From: Anaerosalibacter massiliensis
Lineage (GTDB): Bacteria; Bacillota; Clostridia; Tissierellales; Sporanaerobacteraceae
Assembly: GCA_000751555.1 (NCBI GenBank)
Contig: CCEZ01000019.1
Coordinates: 62,001-126,000, forward strand
Direction of reading: 5' to 3'
Length of the DNA: 64,000 nt
Part shown: piece after piece, positions 45,432 to 54,516 of the stretch
Layout of the letters: each line of letters opens with the position of its first letter
Numbering within the stretch: position 1 is the stretch's first letter
The notes under the pieces: model-generated
What the model saw: only the letters and a program-made list of their open reading frames with translations
Database searches by the model: none
What the model was told of the DNA's origin: nothing
Translations under genes and position numbers: made by a program

Positions 45432-45520
45432 AACTTCACCTTCCATTAAATTATTTATAGTCTTATATATTTTATCATAATATGATTTTCTCTCCATAAC
45501 AATAATTATTTTGCCTTTAA

Positions 45521-45562
45521 TTAAAAGAGGACCAATAAATTTTCCTATTGGTCTTCTTTTAA
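45521..45562. terminator. 17-bp hairpin upstream of the aldolase gene
   Basis: TTAAAAGAGGACCAATA pairs with TATTGGTCTTCTTTTAA with one G-U pair and an 8-base loop; T-rich arms on both sides. It separates a small open frame from the aldolase gene and could act as terminator for that frame. Confidence 0.6.
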
Positions 45563-45564
45563 TA

Positions 45565-45669
45565 TTAATATATGTTTTTATAACATAGGTACCAATCTAC
45601 ACAGCACAATCCTTCTTCTCCTTCTACCCTTCTTAATAACTCATCATAGGTTTTTGGGGGTGGTACAAC
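45565..45669 (-). pseudogene. Small protein-like open frame without start (possible remnant)
   Basis: A 34-codon open frame between stops with protein-like composition (KTYDELLRRVEGEEG, then CCVDWYLCYKN) and a strong hairpin three bases beyond its stop. There is no ATG, GTG or TTG in frame and no RBS. It looks like the 3' part of a small gene whose beginning was lost. Not recognised. Confidence 0.3.
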
Positions 45670-45673
45670 TCAA

Positions 45674-45712
45674 AAAGGCAAGAAAAAAACAAAATTGTTT
45701 TCTCTTGCCTTT
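45674..45712 (-). terminator. Terminator of msrB
   Basis: On the minus strand AAAGGCAAGA, an A/T-rich loop, TCTTGCCTTTTT. It begins nine bases after the msrB stop. Confidence 0.8.
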
Positions 45713-45720
45713 AAAATATT

Positions 45721-46173
45721 TTATTTAAATATTTTCAGATATTCTCCATAGCCCTCTTTTTCTAAATCTTCCTTCTTTATAAATCTTAAGGAAGCACTGT
45801 TTATACAATATCTTAATCCACCTCTGTCTCTAGGTCCATCATTAAAGACATGACCTAAATGGGAATCACCATATTTACTCCGTACTTCAGTTCTTATCAT
45901 TCCATGACTAGTATCCTTTTTTTCTACTATATGCTTATCTTCTACAGGTTTTGTAAAACTAGGCCAACCACATCCAGCATCATATTTGTCCTTAGATGTA
46001 AATAATGGCTCTCCTGATACAACATCTACATATATCCCTTCTTCTTCATGATTCCAGTATTCATTTTCAAAAGGCTTTTCCGTAGCATCTTCTTGAGTTA
46101 CTTTATATTGAATAGGGCTAAGCTTCCTTTTAAGTCTATCTTTATCTTCTTTATAGTATTTATTATTTTCCAT
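45721..46173 (-). CDS. msrB: Peptide-methionine (R)-S-oxide reductase
   Basis: A 150-residue repair enzyme that reduces methionine-R-sulfoxide. The zinc-site pair CGWPSF is conserved only in its first half, and the catalytic cysteine lies in [34 protein letters not shown] and [16 protein letters not shown] are family signatures. The active residue is an ordinary TGC/TGT cysteine here, not selenocysteine. Monocistronic with its own terminator. Confidence 0.95.
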   Translation of the reverse strand: MENNKYYKEDKDRLKRKLSPIQYKVTQEDATEKPFENEYWNHEEEGIYVDVVSGEPLFTSKDKYDAGCGWPSFTKPVEDKHIVEKKDTSHGMIRTEVRSKYGDSHLGHVFNDGPRDRGGLRYCINSASLRFIKKEDLEKEGYGEYLKIFK

Positions 46174-46324
46174 TAAATCACCTTCTTTAAACTATTTATA
46201 CTATATATTACCCCAATAATCTTTATATAATATAAAAAGTTGTTATTCAATTTCCTCTATTTTTATAATATAATATAAAAAATATTATATTTTAAATTTT
46301 TAAGAATACTGAGGAGGGATGTTT

Positions 46325-46945
46325 TTGAAATTATATTTTCCCATTATAATTATGTTGGTAGGATATATATTCGGATGTTTCCAATCTTCATATATAATTG
46401 GTAGAACTTTTAAAAAAGTAGACATACGTAATTTAGGAAATGGAAATGCAGGTGCTTCTAATACAGTAGTTTCTTTAGGATGGAAGTGGGGAGTTATTGT
46501 AGGCGTCTTAGATATCATTAAAGCTATAATTCCTATATTTATTATAAAATATGTTTTTAAAAATATTATGCCTTATAAAAGCCTATCTCCATATCTATAT
46601 TTAAATGGCTTTTCAGTTATATTAGGTCATAATTATCCTTTTTATATGGGCTTTAAAGGTGGAAAAGGGACAGCTTCTCTTATAGGTATGCTGATGGCCA
46701 TAGATTATAGAATTGCTCTCATAGGTATACTATCTATAGTATTAATTACACTTATTACAGATTATATTGCCTTAGGAACAATAAGTCTTGTAGTATTATT
46801 TGTACTATCTACTGCATTTTTTAAACATGGTACAATTTCTATATTTATTGCTGGATTAATAGCCTTATTAAGTATTTATAACCATTTACCAAATGTTAAA
46901 AGAATATTAAAAAATGAAGAAGTTAGATTTAGAAAAACCATTTAA
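46325..46945 (+). CDS. plsY: Glycerol-3-phosphate acyltransferase PlsY
   Basis: A membrane protein of about 206 residues that transfers acyl from acyl-phosphate to glycerol-3-phosphate, first step of phospholipid synthesis. It has SSYIIGRTFKKVDIRNLGNGNAGASN, GHNYPFYMGFKGGKGTA and NHLPNVKRIL, the three PlsY loops. GAGGAGGG directly precedes an ATG (46319); the TTG at 46325 has a normal seven-base spacing and is taken as start, though the ATG is not excluded. Single gene with terminator. Confidence 0.9.
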   Translation: MKLYFPIIIMLVGYIFGCFQSSYIIGRTFKKVDIRNLGNGNAGASNTVVSLGWKWGVIVGVLDIIKAIIPIFIIKYVFKNIMPYKSLSPYLYLNGFSVILGHNYPFYMGFKGGKGTASLIGMLMAIDYRIALIGILSIVLITLITDYIALGTISLVVLFVLSTAFFKHGTISIFIAGLIALLSIYNHLPNVKRILKNEEVRFRKTI

Positions 46946-46978
46946 AATCAGCCTTATGGAATTCATAAGGCTGATTTT
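46944..46978. terminator. Terminator of plsY
   Basis: A 15-bp perfect stem AAAATCAGCCTTATG / CATAAGGCTGATTTT with a 5-base loop, directly behind the stop; convergent to pepA. Confidence 0.88.
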
Positions 46979-47009
46979 AAAATATTTCTAATTAATAATA
47001 TAATTATTA

Positions 47010-48467
47010 TTAATTAGAATTCTCTTTTAAGAGATAATAAATTGTTCTAACTCCAACTCCTGTTCCACCTTTTGGTATATATTCCAATTCTTCTTCAGAC
47101 CAAGAAGTTCCTGCAATATCCATGTGTATCCAAGGTTTACCTTTTACAAATTCACTAATAAATATACCTGCTGTGATCATTCCTGGACCTTTAGATGAAT
47201 TAGTTAGATCTGCAATGTCTGGTTTAATTAACTTGCGATATTCATCAAGTATAGGTGCTCTAGCTATCATTTCACCTGATTCTTCAGTAGCCCTTTCAAG
47301 TTCTCTATAGAAAGTATCATCATTGCTTAAAACCGCTGTTACATGATTTCCAAAAGCCCTTTGGGCAGCTCCTGTAAGTGTTGCTATATCTAATATTTTA
47401 TTAACATTTTCTTTTTCTACCAAATAATAAACTCCATCTACAAGAGTTAACCTACCTTCTGCATCTGTATTATTGACTAGAATAGTTTTCCCTGCCATAG
47501 TATTTATGATGTCTCCTGGCTTATATGCCTTGGAAGATATCATATTTTCACAAGCCGCAATAGCACCAATCACATTTATCTTAAGTTCCATTTTAGCTAT
47601 AGCAGCTATTGCTCCTATTACTGCAGCAGAACCTGCCATATCAGTTTTCATATTTACCATGCCACTATTGGGTTTTAGAGATAAACCACCACTATCATAA
47701 GTTAAGCCCTTGCCAACTAAACCTACTATATTTTCCTCATTATCCTTATCTCCAAAATATTTCATAACTATAAATCTAGGTGGATTTATAGAACCTTTGC
47801 TTACTTCTAGATAAGCTTCCATTCCAAACTTTTTAATCTCTTTCTCATCATATACTTCTACATCAAAACCATATTCTTTTCCTGCTTTATCTACTTCTTC
47901 TGAAAGTTTAATTGGTGTTAAAATATTAGAAGGCTCATTAACCAAATTCCTAGCTAAATTTGTTGCCTCTCCTAAAGTCTTGCCTTCATTTATGGATTTA
48001 TTTATTTCATCATAGTCATCTTCATTGCACACTATATTCAATTTTTCTAATTTTGTCTTGTTTTTATTTGATAGATATTTGTCAAATTTATAATTAGCCA
48101 AAATAGCAGTTTCTGAAATTATTTTACTAAACTCATTTAATGTTAAAATTTTATCTATTCCTATAGTAGAAACTTCTATATTTTTAATATTTAATTTATT
48201 AGATTCCTTAATTGATTTACCTATAGCTTTTCTTATCTTTTCATGATTTATTTCATCTCTTTTACCAAGCCCTATAAAAATAATCTTATTTGGTTTTTCT
48301 TCTAATGCTAAATTCAATGTTTTAATTTCTAAAAATTTTCCATTAAATTCTTCCTTTTTAATAGGATAGTTAGTTTCTTCTAAAGGATTTTCACCTTCAA
48401 AAGCCATAATTATTTTGCCATCAGATATATTTTTATTAGAATTTATTTTGGAAACTATTATCTCCAT
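47010..48467 (-). CDS. pepA: Leucyl aminopeptidase (M17, PepA)
   Basis: About 485 residues; a di-metal cytosolic aminopeptidase. Catalytic segment: GLVGKGLTYDSGGLSLKP, KTDMAGSAAVIGAI, NTDAEGRLTLVDGV (family signature) and LTGAAQRAFGNHVTAV. The N-terminal 160 residues are the less conserved macro-like domain. The ATG at 48467 lies after GGAGGG; a TTG five codons upstream coincides with that RBS. Single gene. Confidence 0.94.
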   Translation of the reverse strand: MEIIVSKINSNKNISDGKIIMAFEGENPLEETNYPIKKEEFNGKFLEIKTLNLALEEKPNKIIFIGLGKRDEINHEKIRKAIGKSIKESNKLNIKNIEVSTIGIDKILTLNEFSKIISETAILANYKFDKYLSNKNKTKLEKLNIVCNEDDYDEINKSINEGKTLGEATNLARNLVNEPSNILTPIKLSEEVDKAGKEYGFDVEVYDEKEIKKFGMEAYLEVSKGSINPPRFIVMKYFGDKDNEENIVGLVGKGLTYDSGGLSLKPNSGMVNMKTDMAGSAAVIGAIAAIAKMELKINVIGAIAACENMISSKAYKPGDIINTMAGKTILVNNTDAEGRLTLVDGVYYLVEKENVNKILDIATLTGAAQRAFGNHVTAVLSNDDTFYRELERATEESGEMIARAPILDEYRKLIKPDIADLTNSSKGPGMITAGIFISEFVKGKPWIHMDIAGTSWSEEELEYIPKGGTGVGVRTIYYLLKENSN

Positions 48468-48629
48468 TTGAAATCCCTCCAATTAATATATTTACATTTT
48501 CCAATATGTAAAAACTATACCTTAATTGAGTGTTTACCCTATATATATATATTAAAACATAGTAAGAATATATTTATTGTGATATAATTAAAAAAATAAA
48601 ATTATATATTTTTTAAAAGGAGGTATAAA

Positions 48630-49970
48630 ATGGAATCTAAGTGTAAACTCCCTTTTTTAACACAGATTCTCTATGGATTAGGGGTTAGCTATGCTATAAT
48701 TGATCAAATATTTGTCCAATGGGTTGTATATTTTTATCTACCCCCAGCAAATTCCGGTCTAAAACCTTTAATTGCACCTGCATATATTGCATTAGCATTA
48801 ATAATATCTAGATTTGTAGATATGATATTCGATCCTTTAGTTGGATATGCTTCTGATAATTTTCATTCTAGATGGGGAAGAAGAATTCCTTTCATAGCTA
48901 TTGGTTCAATACCATTAGTATTATGTACTATAGCTATTTTCTATCCTCCAAATAATTTTTCTATACCATTATATTTAAGTATTATGAGTTCTCTATTCTT
49001 TATTTTTTATACTATAGTAGGAGCACCTTATAATGCTCTTATACCAGAACTATCCCAATCCTATGAAGATAGGCTAAATTTATCTACTTGGCAATCTATA
49101 TTTAGACTTACATATTCTGCTATTGCTATGATCTTACCCGGATTTTTGATAAAATATTTTGGTAAACAAGATGCAACAGAGGGAATTCAAAAAATGGTTA
49201 TCTCCCTTAGTTTATTTTCTCTCTTAGGTATGCTGCTACTTATTTTCACTATAAAGGAGAAGAACTATTCTAAAGCTAAACCTATAAAAATAAACTTTAA
49301 AGAAAGTACATCTATTATTTTTAAAGACAAATCTTTTATACTGTATCTTTTAGGATTACTGTTCTTCTTTATAGGATTTAATACTATCAGGACAGTCCTT
49401 AACTATTATGTTGAAGATATTATGAAATTAGGTAAAGAATATATTACTATTATCTCTGCCATATTTTTTGGTACAGCTGCTCTTTCTTTCTATCCTGTAA
49501 ATAGACTCTCTAGAAAGTTAGGATATAGAAAAATTATGTTGTTTTCTTTGGCAGCTCTTACAATTTTATCTTTAATGCTATTTCAATTAGGAAAAATACT
49601 TCCAACTAACTGGGGAATAGCTATCTTTGCTATTGTAGGAATCTTTATATCAGGAAGTGCTTTTATATTTCCACCTGCAATGCTAAGTGAAATAGTCACT
49701 TCTTCTAATAAAGAAAACACTACTCAATTAGAAGGATTTTATTTTGGTATTCAAGGATTTTTTCTTAAGTTAGCATTTTTAATTTCAGCAGGATTTGTGC
49801 CTATACTATTGACTTTAAATAAAAATATAAATATTTTCCAAAATATCATAAAAGGAAATAATATGGTACAATTAGAAGGAATATATGCCACTACCTTACT
49901 GGCATCTTTTTCCTTTATAATTTCTTTTATATTTTATTATCTATATCCAGAAAAAATTATAAGAGATTAG
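48630..49970 (+). CDS. MFS transporter, GPH (glycoside-pentoside-hexuronide) type
   Basis: A 446-residue carrier with 12 helices. The segment DMIFDPLVGYASDNFHSRWGRRIPFIAIGSIP contains the conserved loop of the MelB/GPH group, and APYNALIPELSQSYEDRLNLSTWQSIFR is its second marker. It likely symports a sugar or related compound with cation; the substrate is unknown. RBS AAAGGAGG. No sugar-catabolic genes are nearby. Confidence 0.88.
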   Translation: MESKCKLPFLTQILYGLGVSYAIIDQIFVQWVVYFYLPPANSGLKPLIAPAYIALALIISRFVDMIFDPLVGYASDNFHSRWGRRIPFIAIGSIPLVLCTIAIFYPPNNFSIPLYLSIMSSLFFIFYTIVGAPYNALIPELSQSYEDRLNLSTWQSIFRLTYSAIAMILPGFLIKYFGKQDATEGIQKMVISLSLFSLLGMLLLIFTIKEKNYSKAKPIKINFKESTSIIFKDKSFILYLLGLLFFFIGFNTIRTVLNYYVEDIMKLGKEYITIISAIFFGTAALSFYPVNRLSRKLGYRKIMLFSLAALTILSLMLFQLGKILPTNWGIAIFAIVGIFISGSAFIFPPAMLSEIVTSSNKENTTQLEGFYFGIQGFFLKLAFLISAGFVPILLTLNKNINIFQNIIKGNNMVQLEGIYATTLLASFSFIISFIFYYLYPEKIIRD

Positions 49971-50058
49971 TTCGTCACATAATTGAAAGATTTATATTAT
50001 AAACTATACTTAAAATATAGTAAATACTTATTTATAAGTAAATTTAGGAGGAAAAAAT

Positions 50059-51135
50059 ATGAAAACAAATATTTATGTTATTTATGGTGGTAAATCTGTT
50101 GAACATGAAGTATCTCTAAAAAGTGGATTTGCAGTTATTAACTCATTAGATAAAAATAAATATAATATCTATCCAATTTATATCACAATAGATGGAGTTT
50201 GGTCTCCATTGGGCCTACTGGAGAACAATATTGAAAATCCAGATGAACTTAAAAAACCAAGTTCAAATACAATATCAAGCTCTATTGGAGACTTTTTATT
50301 AAACCAGCTTAAAGATGGTGAAAAAAACATTATATTTCCTGCTTTACATGGTACTAATGGAGAAGATGGAACAATCCAAGGCATGTTAGAATTATTAAAT
50401 ATTCCATATGTAGGTAATGAAGTGTTATCATCTGCAGCAGGAATGGATAAAGTAGTTATGAAGGATCTTTTTGCTAAATATAATATACCTCAAGTAAAAT
50501 ATACTTCTATTAAACTCCATACTTGGAAAGAAGATAAGGACAAGGTATATGGGAAAGTTGAAAACGAGCTAGATTATCCATATTATGTAAAACCAGCTAA
50601 TTTAGGTTCAAGTGTTGGAATAAATAGAGTAGAAAATCGTAAAGAACTAGAAAAGGCAGTTGAAGAAGCTTTCTTATATGATTGCAAAGTCATTGTAGAA
50701 GAAGAATTAATTGCAAGGGAAATGCAAATATCTGTAGTTGGAAATGAAAACCCTAAGGCATCTGTACCTGGAGAATTTATTATGGAAAGACCTTTCTTTG
50801 ATTATGATGCAAAATATATAGATGGTAAGTTAATTCCAGTAATACCAGCAAATTTAGAACCAGAAGTAAATGATAAAGTTCGAAAAACTGCTGTTGAAGC
50901 TTTTAAAATATTAGACTGTCATGGTCTTGCAAGAGTAGATATATTTGTTACAGATGACAATGAAATTTATGTAAATGAAGTAAATACAATGCCTGGTTTT
51001 ACAGCTGTAAGTATGACTCCCGTTCTATGGGGGGCTACTGATGGCACTACTTATTCTGAACTAGTTGAAATACTTATTCAATTGGCTTTTGAGAGACATA
51101 GAGAAAAGAACAATCTTTTAAATACTAGATCATAG
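50059..51135 (+). CDS. ddl: D-alanine--D-alanine ligase
   Basis: A 358-residue ATP-grasp enzyme: YGGKSVEHEVSLKSG, PALHGTNGEDGTIQGMLELLNIPYVG, YPYYVKPANLGSSVGINRV, VEEELIAREMQISVVG and VNEVNTMPGFTAVSMTPVLW. It makes D-Ala-D-Ala for peptidoglycan. The omega-loop region gives no evident sign of a D-Ala-D-Lac ligase. RBS TAGGAGGA. It is followed by murF, whose product uses its dipeptide, and the two are evidently one operon. Confidence 0.95.
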   Translation: MKTNIYVIYGGKSVEHEVSLKSGFAVINSLDKNKYNIYPIYITIDGVWSPLGLLENNIENPDELKKPSSNTISSSIGDFLLNQLKDGEKNIIFPALHGTNGEDGTIQGMLELLNIPYVGNEVLSSAAGMDKVVMKDLFAKYNIPQVKYTSIKLHTWKEDKDKVYGKVENELDYPYYVKPANLGSSVGINRVENRKELEKAVEEAFLYDCKVIVEEELIAREMQISVVGNENPKASVPGEFIMERPFFDYDAKYIDGKLIPVIPANLEPEVNDKVRKTAVEAFKILDCHGLARVDIFVTDDNEIYVNEVNTMPGFTAVSMTPVLWGATDGTTYSELVEILIQLAFERHREKNNLLNTRS

Positions 51136-51149
51136 GAAGGAGGTTAGAA

Positions 51150-51176
51150 TTGTCGCATTTCTTCTATAAAAAATAA
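51150..51176 (+). promoter_or_regulatory. Leader ORF / frame-switch site between ddl and murF
   Basis: AAGGAGG is followed by TTG TCG CAT TTC TTC TAT AAA AAA TAA. This frame stops within a run of six A (51168-51173); with one A less it would read straight into murF. The murF ATG at 51205 itself has no visible RBS. Confidence 0.45.
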
Positions 51177-51204
51177 ACTTTTTGCGATAAATTCTGATAA
51201 ATAT

Positions 51205-52608
51205 ATGATTAAAAGAACTTTAAGAGAAATTGAGCAAATGATTGAGGGTTCTAAAACCTGTAAAAAAGATAGGAATATTGTTATCCATGGAGTTTCTATT
51301 GATTCCAGAAGCATAAAGTCTGGTGAATTATTCATTCCTATAAAAGGTGAAAAATTTGATGGTCATAATTTTATATTAGATGCCATTGAAAGTGGTGCAG
51401 TAGCTACTTTATGGAATAAAACTGAGCCAATTCCGCCTAATGCTAATATACCTTTTATTTTAGTTGAAGACACTTTGGTAGCTATTCAAAATCTAGCAAA
51501 ATCTTATTCTAAACAATTAGGTATGAAAATAATTGGAATAACAGGAAGTAATGGAAAAACATCTACTAAGGATTTATTAGCTGGAATTTTAAGCACTAAA
51601 TATAAGACTGGAAAAACCATTGGAAATTTAAATAATCATCTAGGAGTACCTCTTACAATCTTAGGTTTTGAAGAAGATACAGAAATAGGTATAATTGAAA
51701 TGGGCATCTCTGAACTTGGTGAAGCAGATTTATTATCATCAATTGCAGAACCTGATGTAGCTATTATTACAAATATTGGTGAAGCCCATTTAGAAACATT
51801 ATATACTAGGGAAAATATAGCTAAAGGAAAACTTGAAATTATAAATCATTTAAATAAGGATGGTTTATTTATATATCCTGGAGATGAACCATTAATAAAG
51901 AATGAAATAAAAAAATTAAATCCTGAATTTAAAATAGAAACCTTTGGCCAAGATCCTTCTAATACTTATTGTCCTAAGCTAATAAGCATTGGAGAAAATG
52001 GACTATCTTTTAAACTAAACGAATCAAGTCCTAATGTTATAAATCTAGATCTTCTAGGAAAACATCAAGTATATAATGCTACAGCTGCAATAGCAGCAGC
52101 CAAATATTTCAATATATCTTTTGAAGATATACAAATTGGTCTTAAAAACGCAGATATTACAAAAATGAGAAGTGACCTTATTCATACTGAGACATGTACT
52201 ATATTGGATGATTCATATAAATCTAATCCTGCAAGTGTTTTAGCAGCATTAGATACATTATATTCACTTGACAAATATAATAGAAAAATTGTTGTTCTAG
52301 GAGATATGCTAGGCCTAGGAGATGAAGAAATTTCTATGCATAGGGAAATCGGTGAAAAAATAGATCCAAGTCAAATAGACTACTTGTTTACCATTGGTCC
52401 TCTTGCTGAGCATATTGCTAAAGGAGCTAGTCCAATGATTCCAAAAAATAATATTAAATCATGTGTAGATAAAGAAGAATTAATTAACGATTTGAAAAAA
52501 ATAGTAACTAAAGATTCAATTGTACTAATTAAAGCTTCTAGGGATCTACATTTGGAAAATGTAGTAGACGCATTAAAATCTAAGGATTCTTCATCAAAGG
52601 CTATATAA
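51205..52608 (+). CDS. murF: UDP-N-acetylmuramoyl-tripeptide--D-alanyl-D-alanine ligase
   Basis: A 467-residue Mur ligase: N-terminal HGVSIDSRSIKSGELFIPIKGEKFDGH, P-loop GITGSNGKTSTKD, GIIEMGISELGEADLLS, NIGEAHLE, LLGKHQVYNATAAIAAAKY and DDSYKSNPASVLAALDTL. It adds D-Ala-D-Ala to the UDP-MurNAc-tripeptide. The ATG at 51205 (MIKRTLREIEQM) is a normal MurF N-terminus but lacks an RBS; the strong AAGGAGG 65 bases upstream serves a TTG in another frame. Confidence 0.93.
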   Translation: MIKRTLREIEQMIEGSKTCKKDRNIVIHGVSIDSRSIKSGELFIPIKGEKFDGHNFILDAIESGAVATLWNKTEPIPPNANIPFILVEDTLVAIQNLAKSYSKQLGMKIIGITGSNGKTSTKDLLAGILSTKYKTGKTIGNLNNHLGVPLTILGFEEDTEIGIIEMGISELGEADLLSSIAEPDVAIITNIGEAHLETLYTRENIAKGKLEIINHLNKDGLFIYPGDEPLIKNEIKKLNPEFKIETFGQDPSNTYCPKLISIGENGLSFKLNESSPNVINLDLLGKHQVYNATAAIAAAKYFNISFEDIQIGLKNADITKMRSDLIHTETCTILDDSYKSNPASVLAALDTLYSLDKYNRKIVVLGDMLGLGDEEISMHREIGEKIDPSQIDYLFTIGPLAEHIAKGASPMIPKNNIKSCVDKEELINDLKKIVTKDSIVLIKASRDLHLENVVDALKSKDSSSKAI

Positions 52609-52657
52609 AAAAGGTGTTGTTTAAAATGAGTCAAATCATTTTGAACAACACCTTTTT
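52606..52657 (+). terminator. Terminator of ddl-murF
   Basis: A long hairpin: AAAAAGGTGTTGTT, then AAAATGA / TCATTTT, and AACAACACCTTTTT. It begins at the murF stop codon. Confidence 0.88.
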
Positions 52658-52783
52658 AATAAATTAAAATGGAATATATAATATTTAATTTTGTCATTAT
52701 TAAAGTCATAATTCATCTCTGAAATAAACACCAGAAGTTTTTTGTGCTATCTATATAAGCAAAAGTAATTAGCTAATATTAAA

Positions 52784-52828
52784 TTAGAGCAAATAAGAAA
52801 TTGTTAATAACTTCTTATTTGCCCTAAT
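52784..52828 (-). terminator. Terminator of the COG2984-type ABC operon
   Basis: An 11-bp stem GCAAATAAGAA / TTCTTATTTGC, extended by six further pairs beyond one mismatch, loop of 12; starts 5-11 bases after the ATPase stop. T-rich tail on the minus strand. Confidence 0.8.
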
Positions 52829-52832
52829 TATT

Positions 52833-53609
52833 TTAACTAAAAAAGCTTCTATCATTCATATCCTTAAATAGTGATAATAATTTTTCTTTTGTAAGCTTTT
52901 CCTTTTCCTCTCCAGATAAATCTATCAATACCTCTCCTCTATGAAACATTATAATTCTATTTCCATATCTAATAGCATGATCTATGTTATGAGTTACCAT
53001 TAAAGTACTTAAATTTTTTTCTTTAACTATTTTGTCTGTAATATCCATGACTATTTCAGAGGTCTTAGGATCTAATGCAGCTGTATGTTCATCTAGAAGT
53101 AAAAGCTCTGGATTTCCAAGTACTGCAATAAGTAAGGCTAAAGATTGCCTTTGTCCTCCAGATAGTTGAGAAATAGGATTATGAAGTTTGTCTTCAAGTC
53201 CTAGATCAAAAACCTCTAATAGTTCTCTAAAATGTTTTTCTTTCCTCTTCTCTTTAAGAAAAGAAAGCCCAAAACTATTCCCCTTATTCTTCGCTATAGA
53301 CATATTTTCATATATGGTCATAGAGGGAATAGTTCCCAAGGATGGATCCTGAAAAATTCTAGATATTTTCTTACATCTTTCAAATTCTTTTTCCTCAGTT
53401 ATATCTAATTTATCTAAAGTAATTCTACCACTATCAACTGGAACTTTCCCTGAAACAATATTTAAAAAAGTTGATTTCCCTGCTCCATTACTTCCAACTA
53501 TACAAACAAAATCTCCATTATCTATATTTATATTGAAATTATCAAATACCTTATTTTCATTAATACTTCCTTTATTAAAAGTCTTTGAAATATTTTCTAA
53601 TTGAAGCAT
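52833..53609 (-). CDS. ABC transporter ATP-binding protein (COG1101 type)
   Basis: About 258 residues with Walker A GSNGAGKST, IFQDPSLGTIPSMTIYENM, signature LSGGQRQSLALLIA, Walker B LLLLDEHTAALDP and MVTHNIDHAI. DEHTAALDP in place of DEPTSGLDP is characteristic of this importer family. Start at 53609 (MLQLENISK) six bases after TAGGTG; upstream GTG and ATG codons lie in or next to the RBS. Third gene of a binding protein-permease-ATPase operon. Confidence 0.9.
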   Translation of the reverse strand: MLQLENISKTFNKGSINENKVFDNFNINIDNGDFVCIVGSNGAGKSTFLNIVSGKVPVDSGRITLDKLDITEEKEFERCKKISRIFQDPSLGTIPSMTIYENMSIAKNKGNSFGLSFLKEKRKEKHFRELLEVFDLGLEDKLHNPISQLSGGQRQSLALLIAVLGNPELLLLDEHTAALDPKTSEIVMDITDKIVKEKNLSTLMVTHNIDHAIRYGNRIIMFHRGEVLIDLSGEEKEKLTKEKLLSLFKDMNDRSFFS

Positions 53610-53625
53610 ATTCATCACCTATCCA

Positions 53626-54516
53626 TTAACTTATTTTAGATTGAAAAATACCTTGTAACCCTCTTTTAAACTTAAATGACTTCTTTAATGAAATGGATTC
53701 ATTGCCAAAAGTAAGAGCAATTACTACAATAATAGCACTAATAAGCTTTAAATCACTTGGGTTAAAACCTAGTTTTAAACTTAAAGCTATACTTGTTCTA
53801 TATAAAAAAGTACCTATTATACATAGAACACTAGCATTTAAAAAAGGTATATTCCTAAATATAGAATAGGCGAGAACTATTGAAGCAAGACCCATAACTA
53901 CAGTTCCAGTTCCCATATTTATATCACTAAATCCTTGATACTGGGCTAATATACCACCAGCTAAAGCTATCATCCCATTAGAGATTGAAAGAGCTAGTAT
54001 TTTAATTTTCCCTGTATCTAATCCTAAAGATATAATCATGTTTTCATTATCTCCAGTCCCTTTCATTACATAACCTAATTTTGTCTTAAAAAACAGTGTA
54101 AACAATACTGCACATAATATTAAAATAATAAGGTTCATAATCATACTATCCTTATTTGAAAATATAGTATCATAGTTAAATAATGAAAGATTTGACACTC
54201 CCATAACCCTAAGATTTATAGAATATAGTCCTACCATCACTAAAATTCCAGAAAGAATATCTTTTATTTTAAGTTTCACATTTAAAAATCCAGTTACAGC
54301 TCCAGCCATACCTCCTGCTAACATAGCTATAATTAAAGAAATATGAGGATTTACTCCCTTTATTATTAATACAGCAGATACACTGGCTCCTAGTGTAAAA
54401 CTACCATCAGCAGAAAGATCTGGAAAATTAAGTATCCTATAAGTTATATAAACTCCCATCACCATAATAGAAAAAATGAAACTTTGTTGGAGGATGCCTA
54501 ATAAAAATTTACTCAT
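53626..54516 (-). CDS. ABC transporter permease (COG4120 type)
   Basis: About 296 residues, eight to nine hydrophobic segments: ILNFPDLSADGSFTLGASVSAVLI, MLAGGMAGAVTGFLNVKLKIKDILSGILVM, NENMIISLGLDTGKIKILALSISNGMIALAGGILAQYQGF. This matches the branched-chain-like permease of COG2984/4120/1101 importers. The ATG at 54516 is nine bases from GGAGG and overlaps the binding-protein gene by eight bases. Confidence 0.9.
   Translation of the reverse strand: MSKFLLGILQQSFIFSIMVMGVYITYRILNFPDLSADGSFTLGASVSAVLIIKGVNPHISLIIAMLAGGMAGAVTGFLNVKLKIKDILSGILVMVGLYSINLRVMGVSNLSLFNYDTIFSNKDSMIMNLIILILCAVLFTLFFKTKLGYVMKGTGDNENMIISLGLDTGKIKILALSISNGMIALAGGILAQYQGFSDINMGTGTVVMGLASIVLAYSIFRNIPFLNASVLCIIGTFLYRTSIALSLKLGFNPSDLKLISAIIVVIALTFGNESISLKKSFKFKRGLQGIFQSKIS

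Noticed and set aside
45431-45720. Cobalamin riboswitch for the aldolase-cbiZ unit
   Set aside because: No B12-box (GCCACTG) or related core seen; the region is explained by a small frame and two hairpins.
45721-46173. MsrB as selenoprotein
   Set aside because: The catalytic position is an ordinary cysteine codon in GLRYCIN and no in-frame TGA occurs.
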